Notes: generated by a model not told the origin, from the sequence alone. A stretch of 9,653 nucleotides of DNA from JACCXJ01 sp052387115 (GCA_052387115.1 JBQTJM010000388.1:1-9653), one strand, 5' to 3'; positions 1-6,204 are shown, counted from the first letter of the stretch. Made by a program: numbers and translations.

Positions 1-83
1 CCCGCAAGATTGGGGGCCGCAGGGCCAAGGTCGCGGCGTTGCCACAGGGGGCGTAAGGCGGGACGACTATGGCGGACCCTCGA
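1..83. other. Left edge, downstream of purM; no gene assigned
   Basis: This stretch lies just beyond the purM stop codon. In many gammaproteobacteria purN follows purM directly, so the start of purN would be expected here on the minus strand. I read the minus strand in all frames and did not find the typical PurN beginning (a hydrophobic strand followed by a glycine/serine-rich G-S-G-S-N loop). The piece is too short to decide whether purN starts further left or is absent. Confidence 0.3.
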
Positions 84-1139
84 TCAGGGGTGTGGTAGGC
101 CCTCGATCACCACGCGCTCCCCGTGCCCTGAGCCGAGGGCGGCGATGGTGCCGATCTGCCAGGCGGTCTCACCCGCGCGGGATAGCAACGCGATGGCCTG
201 CGCCGCGTCGGGCTCGGCGACCACCGCCACCATGCCGACGCCGCAGTTGAAGGTGCGGTGCATCTCGCGCCAGGCAATGGCACCCTGGCCCTGGATCCAG
301 TCGAAGACCGGCGGGCGGGGCCAGGCACGGGCGTCGATGACGGCGCGGGTGTTGGGCGGCATCACCCGCGGGAGGTTCTCGTAGAGCCCGCCGCCGGTGA
401 TATGCGCGAGCGCTCGGACCGGTATTTGACCGACGAGGTCGAGGATCGGTTGCACATAGATGCGGGTCGGCAAGAGAAGGGCTTCGGCGAGCGTCCCCCC
501 GTCGAGCGGCTGGGCAAGGTCGGCTTCCCGGTGCTCGATGAGCTTCCGGATCAGGGAATAACCGTTGGCGTGCGGGCCGCTGGCCGCGACCCCGATGAGC
601 GCGTCGCCCGCCCGCACCCCGCGCCCATCGATGACCGCGCCGGCCTCCACCACACCGACGCAGAAGCCGGCGAGGTCGTAGTCCCCCGCGGCGTAGAGGT
701 CCGGCATCTCCGCGGTCTCCCCGCCTACCAGCGCCGCCCCGGCCTGTTTGCAGCCCGCTGCGATCCCGGCGATGACGCGCGCCGCGACCTCGACGTCGAG
801 CCTTCCGGTCGCGAAGTAGTCGAGGAAAAAGAGCGGCTCGGCGCCCTGGACGACCACGTCGTTGGCGCACATGGCCACGAGGTCGATGCCGATGGTGTCG
901 TGAACATCGAGCGTGACGGCGAGCTTGAGCTTGGTGCCCACGCCGTCGGTCGAGGACACCAAAAGGGGGTCTCGATAGCCGAGCCCCGCCAGGCTGAACA
1001 GGGCCCCGAAGCCGCCCACACCGCCCATGACCCCGGCGCGCACGGTACCCTGGGCCAGGGGCTTGATGCGTTCGACCAGGGCGTTGCCGCGTTCGATGTC
1101 CACACCGGCATCCTGATAGCTGCGCGGCGGCTTGCCCAT
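84..1139 (-). CDS. purM: Phosphoribosylformylglycinamidine cyclo-ligase (AIR synthetase)
   Basis: PurM closes the imidazole ring in de novo purine synthesis, converting FGAM and ATP to AIR in the cytoplasm. The 351-aa product has the usual family length and is collinear throughout. Visible landmarks are the N-terminal SYQDAGVDIERGN segment (residues 7-19), a glycine-rich GGVGGFGALF (39-48), the nucleotide/phosphate motif SSTDGVGTKLKLA (62-74), GIDLVAMCANDVVVQGAEP (84-102), GGETAEMPD (139-147) and a late ITGGGLYENLPR segment. The ATG at 1139 sits at the normal family start, although no good Shine-Dalgarno precedes it. It is transcribed away from the DUF2066-hda run, and a weak promoter candidate lies in the gap (TTGCCG at 1193-1198 and TATTAG at 1172-1177, both minus strand). 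No damage is seen. Confidence 0.97.
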   Translation of the reverse strand: MGKPPRSYQDAGVDIERGNALVERIKPLAQGTVRAGVMGGVGGFGALFSLAGLGYRDPLLVSSTDGVGTKLKLAVTLDVHDTIGIDLVAMCANDVVVQGAEPLFFLDYFATGRLDVEVAARVIAGIAAGCKQAGAALVGGETAEMPDLYAAGDYDLAGFCVGVVEAGAVIDGRGVRAGDALIGVAASGPHANGYSLIRKLIEHREADLAQPLDGGTLAEALLLPTRIYVQPILDLVGQIPVRALAHITGGGLYENLPRVMPPNTRAVIDARAWPRPPVFDWIQGQGAIAWREMHRTFNCGVGMVAVVAEPDAAQAIALLSRAGETAWQIGTIAALGSGHGERVVIEGLPHP

Positions 1140-1238
1140 GCCATCATGGTAACGATGCCCGCACAGTTTTACTAATAAATGGCTTGATGGCCCGGCAAAC
1201 CTTGACGCCTACACGGGTCTTCGCATAGCGTGCCGGCC
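1140..1238. promoter_or_regulatory. Divergent intergenic promoter region, purM / DUF2066 gene
   Basis: These 99 bases separate two divergent genes and should drive both. On the plus strand TTGACG (1202-1207) lies 16 bp before CATAGC (1224-1229), a plausible but weak sigma-70 pair whose transcript would begin almost at the ATG of 1239. On the minus strand TTGCCG (1193-1198) is 15 bp from TATTAG (1172-1177), inside the only AT-rich patch of the gap. I see no PurR-like palindrome that I would defend. Confidence 0.35.
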
Positions 1239-2309
1239 ATGCGCCGGACCTTGGTCTTTCTGATTTGCCTGGTGTTCATTCCCGCTATCCCCGCCTTCGG
1301 TGCGCGCCTCAAGGACCTCTATGAGGCCGAGGTCCCGGTCACGGGTCGCGACCCGGCGGCTCAGACGCAGGGTATGCAGACGGCCCTGCGCCTCGTGCTC
1401 GTCAAGCTCACCGGCGACCGCAACGCGGCCGGCCGCCCGAGCGTCGATCGTCTCATCAAGAATCCGGAGGCGTTCGTGCAGCAGTACGGCTATCGGCAGT
1501 CAGAAGGTATGAGCAACGGATCCGGGACCCCGGGGCAGGTCTTGTGGGTGAAGTTCGACCCCGAGGCGCTGGAGCGCGGGCTGGAGCAGGCGGGGGCGCC
1601 GGTGTGGGGCCGCGAGCGTCCCGCGTTGCTCTTGTGGCTCGAGGTCGAAGAAGGAAGCGACCGGCGTGTGTTGAGCCGCGATGATCCCCGAGATCAGAAG
1701 ATGCTGGCGTATCGCGACGCCTTGCACGCGCGTGCCCGCCAGCGCGGCGTGCCCCTGGTGTTGCCGGTCCTCGATACCACCGATGAGGCGTGGTCCGAGG
1801 CCATCGCCGTGTCCCTGCCCATGAGCGAGCAGATCGCCGCGGCCGCGCGTCGCTACGGCGCCGATGCGGTCCTCGCCGGGCAGTTGGCCGGGATCTCGCC
1901 GGCCTTGTGGCAGGCCGAGTGGACCTTGTTCGCCGAGGGCCGGAACGAGTCCTGGTCGACACAGGGCGATCTGCCCGAGGTGGCGTTGGACGAGGGGATA
2001 GACCTGGCGGTGGACGCCCTGCACGCCCACTTTGGGGGTCCCAGGGACACGCTCGAACCCGGCCTGGTCGCGGTGGTGGTGGAGGGTGTATCCAGCCTCG
2101 ATCAATATGCCCGCGTAGAGCGTTACCTGCGCACGCTCGACCCGGTGCGCCAGGTGGACGTGAAAAGACTCGAGCCGGGCCGGGCCGAGTTCCATCTCAG
2201 CGCCCGCGGTGGCGCCGAGGCCGTGAGCCGCGCGATCACCTTGGGCACCACCTTGCAGGCACTGGATACCGGTACAGAGGTGGGCCATTATCAGCTTTCG
2301 TCGCCATGA
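1239..2309 (+). CDS. DUF2066 family exported protein
   Basis: This is a DUF2066-domain protein of unknown function that in gammaproteobacteria commonly sits between purM and hda. The start chosen is the ATG at 1239, because it opens directly into a signal peptide (MRRT, then a hydrophobic LVFLICLVFIPAIPAFG stretch with a likely cut after AFGA). A GTG at 1230 would add only three residues. Neither start has a clear Shine-Dalgarno. The mature part of about 335 aa begins with a KDLYEAEVPV strand typical of the family, followed by a TGDRNAAGRPSVDRL-like segment and a long mixed alpha/beta region with no membrane segments, so a periplasmic location is inferred. The stop overlaps the hda start (ATGA, 2306-2309), implying one mRNA and coupled translation. 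Family assignment rests on sequence character plus gene order. Confidence 0.85.
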   Translation: MRRTLVFLICLVFIPAIPAFGARLKDLYEAEVPVTGRDPAAQTQGMQTALRLVLVKLTGDRNAAGRPSVDRLIKNPEAFVQQYGYRQSEGMSNGSGTPGQVLWVKFDPEALERGLEQAGAPVWGRERPALLLWLEVEEGSDRRVLSRDDPRDQKMLAYRDALHARARQRGVPLVLPVLDTTDEAWSEAIAVSLPMSEQIAAAARRYGADAVLAGQLAGISPALWQAEWTLFAEGRNESWSTQGDLPEVALDEGIDLAVDALHAHFGGPRDTLEPGLVAVVVEGVSSLDQYARVERYLRTLDPVRQVDVKRLEPGRAEFHLSARGGAEAVSRAITLGTTLQALDTGTEVGHYQLSSP

Positions 2310-3046
2310 TATCGGTCCCCTTCCGGGCCGCCAACGCCGGCGCTCGACAGCTGCTCTTGCCGTTCGCAACCGACCGGCCGGGTTTCGAGGCGTTCGTACC
2401 GGGGCGCAACCGGGAGGCCTTCGAGTATCTCCTGTCGCTAGCCGGAGGCGCGCCCGGCGTGAGCCTCTATCTCCATGGGCCGAGCGGGAACGGTAAGACC
2501 CATCTCCTGTCCGCCGCCTGCGCGCGGGTCATCGAGCGCGGCGGGCGCGCCGCCTATATGGCGCTCGGGTCGCTGCGGGTCGGCGATGTGGCGCGCCCGA
2601 CGTGGATGGAAGGGCTGGAGCTCTTGTGCATCGACGACGTTCAGGAGGTGGCCGGGCGTTCGGCCTGGGAACGCGGCGTGATGGGACTCTACGATGGGGC
2701 CAGGGACGCGGGCGCGGCGCTGGTACTCGCCGGGCGAGGGAGCCCGGGCAGCCTGGGCCTCACGCTCCCCGATCTCGAATCCCGGCTCGCTTGGGGGCTC
2801 GTCTATCCCCTCGAGATGCTGGAGGATCGCGACAAGCACGAGGCCTTGGTGCTGCGGGCCAAGGGACGGGGGATCGATTTGCAACCCGAGGTGGTGGAGT
2901 ACCTGCTGTGCCGTTATCCGCGCGGGATGCCGGACCTCTGCCGGTTGCTGGACCGGTTGGACGACGCGGCGCTCGTCGCACAGCGCCGTATCACGGTACC
3001 GTTCGTGCGGAATATATTAGAAGACTTGCGAGGTGGAGATCTATGA
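2306..3046 (+). CDS. hda: DnaA regulatory inactivator Hda (AAA+ protein)
   Basis: Hda binds the DNA-loaded sliding clamp and stimulates ATP hydrolysis by DnaA, preventing re-initiation of replication. The 246-aa product starts at the ATG at 2306, which overlaps the upstream stop. No Shine-Dalgarno precedes it, so translation probably depends on coupling. An N-terminal clamp-binding motif is visible as QLLLPF (residues 15-20), matching the QL(S/D)LP pattern of E. coli Hda. Walker A is GPSGNGKT (58-65) and Walker B LLCIDD (106-111). LPDLESRLAWG (154-164) carries the expected arginine finger, R160. A C-terminal YPRGMPDLCRLLDRL segment corresponds to sensor 2. Walker A is fully canonical here, whereas I recall it as degenerate in E. 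coli Hda. Length and the absence of DnaA DNA-binding domain IV separate it from DnaA. Confidence 0.93.
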   Translation: MISVPFRAANAGARQLLLPFATDRPGFEAFVPGRNREAFEYLLSLAGGAPGVSLYLHGPSGNGKTHLLSAACARVIERGGRAAYMALGSLRVGDVARPTWMEGLELLCIDDVQEVAGRSAWERGVMGLYDGARDAGAALVLAGRGSPGSLGLTLPDLESRLAWGLVYPLEMLEDRDKHEALVLRAKGRGIDLQPEVVEYLLCRYPRGMPDLCRLLDRLDDAALVAQRRITVPFVRNILEDLRGGDL

Positions 3047-3777
3047 ACGCAGGCCACGTGGAAGTCAAACAGGTGGCGGAGTGGTATCGGGCCGGCTGGG
3101 CGCTGTTCAAGAAAAATCCGGCCGTCTGGGTGTTGTTCACGCTGATCTGGCTGGTGCTGGCGGTCGTCTTGTTGCCGATTCCGCTCATCGGTCCCATCGC
3201 CTGGTGGGTGATGACGCCAGCGCTGTATGGCGGTTACCTCCTCGCCGCGCGGGAGCTGGAACACGGCCGGACACCCGTCGTACGTCACCTGTTCCAAGGC
3301 CTGCTCGAAACGGACCAACGCGGGCGGCTGTTGACCATCGGGGTGGTCACCTTGGCGGCCTTGGTCATCCTGTTCCTGGTGCTCGGGGCGGGATCGCAGA
3401 TGGGGGCTGGACTTACCGATCCCGACCACGTCAGGAGCCTCGCCGAATGGCTCAACCTGTTTCTCAGGGTCTTGCTGGTGGCCATGGTCTTCGCAGTGTC
3501 CGGCATGAGCATCATCTACTCGAGCCCGCTGGTGCTGTTCACGCCTGTCGAAGGCATCGAGTCGGTCATGACGAGCTTCGAGGCCTGCTGGAACAACCGG
3601 CGGGTGCTGCTGGCCTTCTTCGGGGTGTTCACGGTCCTGGCGCTCGGGGCAGTCCTGACCTTGGGGCTCGGCTTCCTGGTGGTGATCCCGGTGGCCTATT
3701 GCGCCAGCTACCAGAGCTACAAATCGCTGTTCACCGAGCCTGAGGGTGTGGGAAGAGACCTATCCAAAAATAGCTGA
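3043..3777 (+). CDS. BPSS1780-type polytopic inner-membrane protein
   Basis: This is a 244-aa integral membrane protein of unknown function resembling the BPSS1780/COG5473 family. It begins at the ATG at 3043, overlapping the hda stop (ATGA, 3043-3046), with a good AGGTGGAG ribosome site at 3031-3038. After a short cytoplasmic-looking start come the family-like sequence YRAGWALFKKNPAVW (about residues 16-30) and a long hydrophobic hairpin to about residue 68 containing PIPLIGPIAWW. Further hydrophobic segments lie near 95-117, 135-170 and 188-222, giving roughly five to six membrane spans. No catalytic motif is visible. It ends the DUF2066-hda transcription unit, just before a convergent inverted repeat. 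In Pseudomonas I recall an AI-2E/PerM-type transporter at this place, so this may be a lineage-specific substitution. Family name moderately sure, function unknown. Confidence 0.8.
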   Translation: MNAGHVEVKQVAEWYRAGWALFKKNPAVWVLFTLIWLVLAVVLLPIPLIGPIAWWVMTPALYGGYLLAARELEHGRTPVVRHLFQGLLETDQRGRLLTIGVVTLAALVILFLVLGAGSQMGAGLTDPDHVRSLAEWLNLFLRVLLVAMVFAVSGMSIIYSSPLVLFTPVEGIESVMTSFEACWNNRRVLLAFFGVFTVLALGAVLTLGLGFLVVIPVAYCASYQSYKSLFTEPEGVGRDLSKNS

Positions 3778-3796
3778 AATTGTATTCCCTTTTCCA

Positions 3797-3900
3797 TCCC
3801 TTCCCCCTGGAAGGGGGAAGGATAGGATGGGGGTTGAGCGCGTCCGATCGGAATGACGGAGCCCGCGGCGCTCAACCCCCACCCTGCTGGGGGAGGGAAT
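3797..3900. repeat. Composite inverted-repeat element (REP/MITE-like) in a convergent gap
   Basis: Two nested structures are visible. A perfect 9-bp stem (CCTTCCCCC at 3799-3807 with GGGGGAAGG at 3813-3821) closes a 5-nt loop. A perfect 14-bp stem (TGGGGGTTGAGCGC at 3828-3841 with its complement at 3868-3881) closes a 26-nt loop. The outer C-run at 3798-3807 also pairs 8 of 10 with 3889-3898, so the whole block is one imperfect palindrome. C/G-run dispersed repeats of this type are common between genes in high-GC proteobacteria. Its place between two convergent genes fits a bidirectional transcription stop, but a T-tract directly after the stem is missing; TTTTTT occurs only at 3914-3919. Confidence 0.7.
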
Positions 3901-3942
3901 GAGTTGGCGCTGGTTTTTTCACATGGGGCAGGGCGCACTAGA

Positions 3943-4014
3943 CTAGCGGTCGGTGCCCGCCAGCGCCTGTGCCGTGGCGGCCAGCCGCCGGCCGAGCGCG
4001 ATGCAGAGCCGCTT
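3943..4014 (-). other. Cut-off C-terminal tail of wrbA beyond an in-frame TAA
   Basis: Reading on in the wrbA frame past its TAA (4015-4017) gives 23 sense codons, K-R-L-C-I-A-L-G-R-R-L-A-A-T-A-Q-A-L-A-G-T-D-R, then TAG at 3943-3945. This matches the pattern of the last helix in this WrbA subgroup (leucine-cysteine, A-L-G-R-R/K-L-A, then an alanine-rich end). It would restore a total of 200 residues, the usual family length. It is therefore most likely genuine wrbA coding sequence separated by a single nonsense codon or a base error. Confidence 0.8.
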
Positions 4015-4545
4015 TTATTCCTCTCCCAGGGGCAGATCGCTGTCCGTGCCGGCGACGTGCGTGGGCCCGTAGGGGCTGCCCCCGCTCTGCGTCGTGAATA
4101 GCTCGGGCTCGCTATAGGGCAAGCCCATGAGCAGCATCCCGTGGTGCAGGAGTGGCAGCATCATCGATAGGAGCGTCGTCTCCTGCCCGCCGTGCAGGCT
4201 GGCGGTCGAGGTGAACACCGCAGCCGGCTTGCCGATGAGTGCCCCGGACAGCCACAGGTCCGAGGTCCCATCAATGAAGTATTTGAGCGGTGCGGCCATG
4301 TTGCCGAAGCGCGTCGGACTGCCGAGTGCCAGCCCCGCGCATTCGACCAAGTCCGCGCGCGTAGCGTAGGGCGGGCCGCTCTCCGGGATCTCCTCCGCGC
4401 TCGCCTCGCACACCGTCGAGACCGCAGGTACGGTCCGCAGCCGTGCCGCGCATCCCGGCACGCGCTCGACCCCGCGCGCCACGCACTGCGCCATGTGCGC
4501 GACGTTGCCGTAGCGGCTGTAGTAGAGGACCAGGACCTCCATCAT
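4015..4545 (-). CDS. wrbA: NAD(P)H:quinone oxidoreductase, WrbA flavodoxin family (premature stop)
   Basis: WrbA-type proteins bind FMN and reduce quinones by two electrons in the cytoplasm, a protective redox role. The 176-aa frame shows the flavodoxin phosphate loop after the first strand (VLVLYYSRYGNVAHMA, residues 4-19), the flavin-contacting GSPTRFGNM, the SLHGGQETT loop and the histidine-containing LLHHGM segment. Family members are about 200 aa; here a TAA at 4015-4017 removes the last helix, which remains readable downstream to 3943. The product may fold poorly or tetramerise poorly, but the FMN motifs are intact. It lies 13 nt after arsC and is probably co-transcribed with it. The start is one of two adjacent ATGs (4545 or 4542); no strong ribosome site is seen. 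The ACGL/SPTRFGNM character resembles the Pseudomonas PA0949 type, from memory. Confidence 0.88.
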   Translation of the reverse strand: MMEVLVLYYSRYGNVAHMAQCVARGVERVPGCAARLRTVPAVSTVCEASAEEIPESGPPYATRADLVECAGLALGSPTRFGNMAAPLKYFIDGTSDLWLSGALIGKPAAVFTSTASLHGGQETTLLSMMLPLLHHGMLLMGLPYSEPELFTTQSGGSPYGPTHVAGTDSDLPLGEE

Positions 4546-4558
4546 ACGAAGAAGGGCG

Positions 4559-4915
4559 TCACTGGATCCCGAGGACCTCGAGCACGCGCTCCGGCGGCCT
4601 GCCGATCACGGCCTTGTCGTCGACCACGACGATGGGGCGTTCGATGAGGATCGGATGGGCGATCAGGGCATCGAGGAGCGCTTCGCGGCCGACATTCGGA
4701 TCGGCCAGACCGGCCTCGGCATAGACCGGCTCGGTCTTGCGCAGCAGCTCGCGCGGCCCGATCCCGAGGCGCTTGAGGAGTCGCTCCAGGGTCTTGCGGT
4801 CCGGTGGGGTCTTGAGATACTCGATGACTTCGGGCTCGATGCCCCGATCCTCCAAGAGCTTGAGCGCCGCGCGTGACTTGGAGCAGCGCGGGTTATGGTA
4901 GATGGTCACCTTCAT
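4559..4915 (-). CDS. arsC: ArsC-family glutaredoxin-dependent reductase, YfgD-like
   Basis: This is a 118-aa thioredoxin-fold protein of the glutaredoxin-dependent ArsC family, normally annotated as arsenate reductase. The active-site region is YHNPRCSKSR, with the candidate nucleophile Cys11. The later conserved stretches HPILIERPIVV and GRPPERVLE are also present and supply the arginines expected around the oxyanion. The start was set at the ATG at 4915 because the family begins M-K-V-T-I-Y and a GGAGGG ribosome site (4923-4928, minus strand) lies seven bases upstream. An in-frame ATG at 4948 would add an unlikely 11-residue tail. There is no arsR, arsB or acr3 nearby. Linkage to hda and wrbA matches the housekeeping YfgD subgroup, so arsenic resistance should not be assumed. 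Family certain, substrate uncertain. Confidence 0.92.
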   Translation of the reverse strand: MKVTIYHNPRCSKSRAALKLLEDRGIEPEVIEYLKTPPDRKTLERLLKRLGIGPRELLRKTEPVYAEAGLADPNVGREALLDALIAHPILIERPIVVVDDKAVIGRPPERVLEVLGIQ

Positions 4916-5075
4916 GCACCTGCCCTCCGGCCGTTGGGGGGTGGCCATCTTAACACTGGATCCCGGAGCGCCGGACCCGGGGACAGGATCCGCAACGCCC
5001 CGTTACGGTGGTGCGGTGATCGCCCACCCCTGCATTGCCCGCCCCGCGCGACCACCAATGACCTGCACTCTGCAA
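4916..5075. other. Intergenic gap upstream of arsC
   Basis: This gap holds the arsC ribosome site near its left end and must contain the arsC-wrbA promoter on the minus strand. The best -10 candidate is TAAGAT, part of an extended TGTTAAGAT, read on the minus strand just left of 4960, but no convincing -35 accompanies it. Two GGATCC sites flank a GC-rich patch at about 4969-4992. I see no small gene, RNA gene or mobile-element end. Confidence 0.3.
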
Positions 5076-5771
5076 TCAAACGTGTGTTAGCCGGCGCAAT
5101 TCATTCATCATTGTGCCGAGGGACAGTGCGATAACCTTGTTCGCAAGCGGAAACCCTTCCTGGCCCGAATAAACGATAAAGCGGTGCGTGGCACGGATGT
5201 CCTCACACCCTTGATGAAAGCCTTTCCCGACACGCGGTGTGGTCGAGCGCTTGATCTCCACCGCGATTCGGCGACGCGTTCCCTGTTCGATGACCAGATC
5301 GACCTCGGCGCCAGCGGAGGTGCGGTAGAACCATGGCGCAGCATCGTCGGGAAGCACCGTCAGGAGATTTTCGATGACGAACCCTTCCCAACTCGCACCG
5401 GCGCTGGGGTGTCCGAGTACGTCATCCAACGCGGAGAGGCCCAGCAGGCAATGCATGATGCCGCTGTCGCGGAGATAGACCTTCGGGGTCTTCACAAGGC
5501 GTTTGCCGATATTGCCGAACCACGGGCGCAACGTGCGCACGAGCAGCAGGTCTTCGAGCAATTCGGTGTAGCGTTTGACGGTATGGATCGACAGATCCAG
5601 GCTGGCCCCCAACTGCGTCATGTTCAATTGGCCGCCCTGTTGATGGGCCAGCATCGTCCATAGGCGACGCAGGGTGACGGCCGGAATGCGTGGGCCGTGT
5701 TGCGGAACTTCGCGTTCCAGATAGTTGCGGATGAAGGTCTGGCGCCACCGGAAGCTGGCCGTGGCGGTCAT
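5076..5771 (-). pseudogene. C-terminal DUF4143 half of an AAA_14-type ATPase, ATPase domain missing
   Basis: Full proteins of this family are near 380-400 aa: an N-terminal AAA_14 P-loop ATPase followed by DUF4143. Only 231 residues remain, starting in the linker (FRWRQTFIRNYLEREVPQ) and continuing through a winged-helix-like part (TMLAHQQGG to LLLVRTLRPW), the KRLVKTPKVYLRDSGIMHCLLG core, and a nuclease-fold-like ending with AGAEVDLVIEQ and IAVEIKRS, which supply the acidic and lysine residues of a PD-(D/E)XK-like site. No Walker A exists in any frame upstream, and a stop lies four codons before the ATG. The gene was therefore 5'-truncated, probably when the heme locus or other DNA arrived next to it. 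TTGTAA (5801-5806) and CATAAT (5779-5784), 16 bp apart on the minus strand, could still drive the fragment. Cellular role of the family is unclear. Confidence 0.8.
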
Positions 5772-5891
5772 CCTCGCAATTATGCCAATCTATGACAGGA
5801 TTACAAGGTTCACGCGGCATGTGTTGTGATGGCAGGTCCCCTCGACCCCCTCGGCGGACGCCGGTGCCCCTGGGTTCAAGGCAGGGACCCC
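5772..5891. other. Spacer between the DUF4143 remnant and the heme-locus promoter
   Basis: This short gap contains the presumed truncation point of the DUF4143 gene and the minus-strand promoter-like pair at 5779-5806. The plus-strand open frame that runs through it into hemP has no family resemblance before about residue 29 of HemP, so it is treated as non-coding. I found no repeat, target duplication or transposon end marking the junction. Confidence 0.4.
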
Positions 5892-5920
5892 TTGACACGC
5901 GAATGAGAAGCATTATCATT
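5892..5920 (+). promoter_or_regulatory. Fur-box-covered sigma-70 promoter of the heme-uptake locus
   Basis: TTGACA (5892-5897), a perfect -35, is followed after 16 bp by TATCAT (5914-5919), a near-consensus -10. The stretch TGAGAAGCATTATCA (5904-5918) matches the 7-1-7 Fur consensus TGATAATnATTATCA at 12 of 14 positions; the flanking bases extend it to the 19-mer AATGAGAAGCATTATCATT (5902-5920), itself an imperfect palindrome. The operator fills the spacer and the -10, so iron-loaded Fur would block RNA polymerase directly. The gene that follows is hemP, exactly what such an operator usually controls. Confidence 0.85.
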
Positions 5921-5926
5921 TGTAGC

Positions 5927-6121
5927 ATGGGCAGGCCCGACAGACCCGTGCGGCGGTCAAGCTCCTGGAAAGGCGCGGGGACCCGCGAAACGGCGGCCCC
6001 GAAGCGGCGGCTGACGAGCCGCGATCTCCTGGCCGGCCATGACGAGGTCATCATCGAGCATGCCGGGCAGGAATACCACCTGCACCACACACGGACCGGG
6101 AAGCTGATCCTGACCAAGTAG
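5927..6121 (+). CDS. hemP: Heme uptake protein HemP/HmuP
   Basis: HemP/HmuP is a small cytoplasmic protein at the head of many heme-uptake loci; in Bradyrhizobium and Burkholderia it is reported as an activator needed for heme-receptor expression. The 64-aa product carries the family core in residues 29-64: LTSRDLLAGHDEVIIEH, then GQEYHLHHTRTGKLILTK, the diagnostic G-K-L-I-L-T-K ending. The residues before that are basic and poorly conserved. The start is not settled. The ATG at 5927 lies about one base after the predicted transcription start, giving a leaderless message. A GTG at 5948 is an alternative, and an upstream in-frame ATG at 5903 lies inside the promoter and is unlikely. It is intact, Fur-controlled, and first in the locus. 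Confidence 0.88.
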   Translation: MGRPDRPVRRSSSWKGAGTRETAAPKRRLTSRDLLAGHDEVIIEHAGQEYHLHHTRTGKLILTK

Positions 6122-6153
6122 TAACCTCTAGTCCAACGAGACGCCAGCCACCG

Positions 6154-6169
6154 CGTGCCCGACGGCACG
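6154..6169 (+). other. Small hairpin in the hemP-receptor gap
   Basis: CGTGCC (6154-6159) and GGCACG (6164-6169) form a perfect 6-bp stem around a CGAC tetraloop in the 83-bp gap after hemP. No T-run follows, so it is not a convincing terminator; it could attenuate or mark an mRNA processing site between hemP and the receptor, or be chance. Confidence 0.3.
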
Positions 6170-6204
6170 AGGCAGCCAGCCCGGAACCTATGGGAGGCTG
6201 TCAC

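Noticed and set aside
258..1175. 305-codon plus-strand frame opposite purM
   Set aside because: purM on the minus strand is unmistakable; this frame is Arg/Asp/Gly-rich shadow sequence.
1790..2305. N-terminal 172-codon extension of Hda
   Set aside because: The frame is open upstream but only shadows the DUF2066 gene. Hda homologues start just before the clamp-binding motif, which fits the ATG at 2306.
1500..2369. 289-codon minus-strand frame opposite the DUF2066 gene
   Set aside because: It is a shadow of the plus-strand gene: no recognisable motifs, and it spans the DUF2066/hda junction.
3912..3920. TTTTTT run as a rho-independent terminator of the plus-strand operon
   Set aside because: It lies about 30 bases beyond the 14-bp stem with no adjoining hairpin, so it is not a standard intrinsic terminator.
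4969..4992. GC-rich patch flanked by two GGATCC sites upstream of arsC
   Set aside because: The inner pairing is only about 4 bp and GGATCC is itself palindromic; no operator or element is supported.
5792..5926. Longer HemP starting at 5792
   Set aside because: The added residues have no HemP character and would run across the promoter and Fur box.
5422..6204. 260-codon minus-strand frame that might encode the missing AAA_14 domain
   Set aside because: It has no Walker A or B motif and overlaps hemP and the Fur promoter in antisense.
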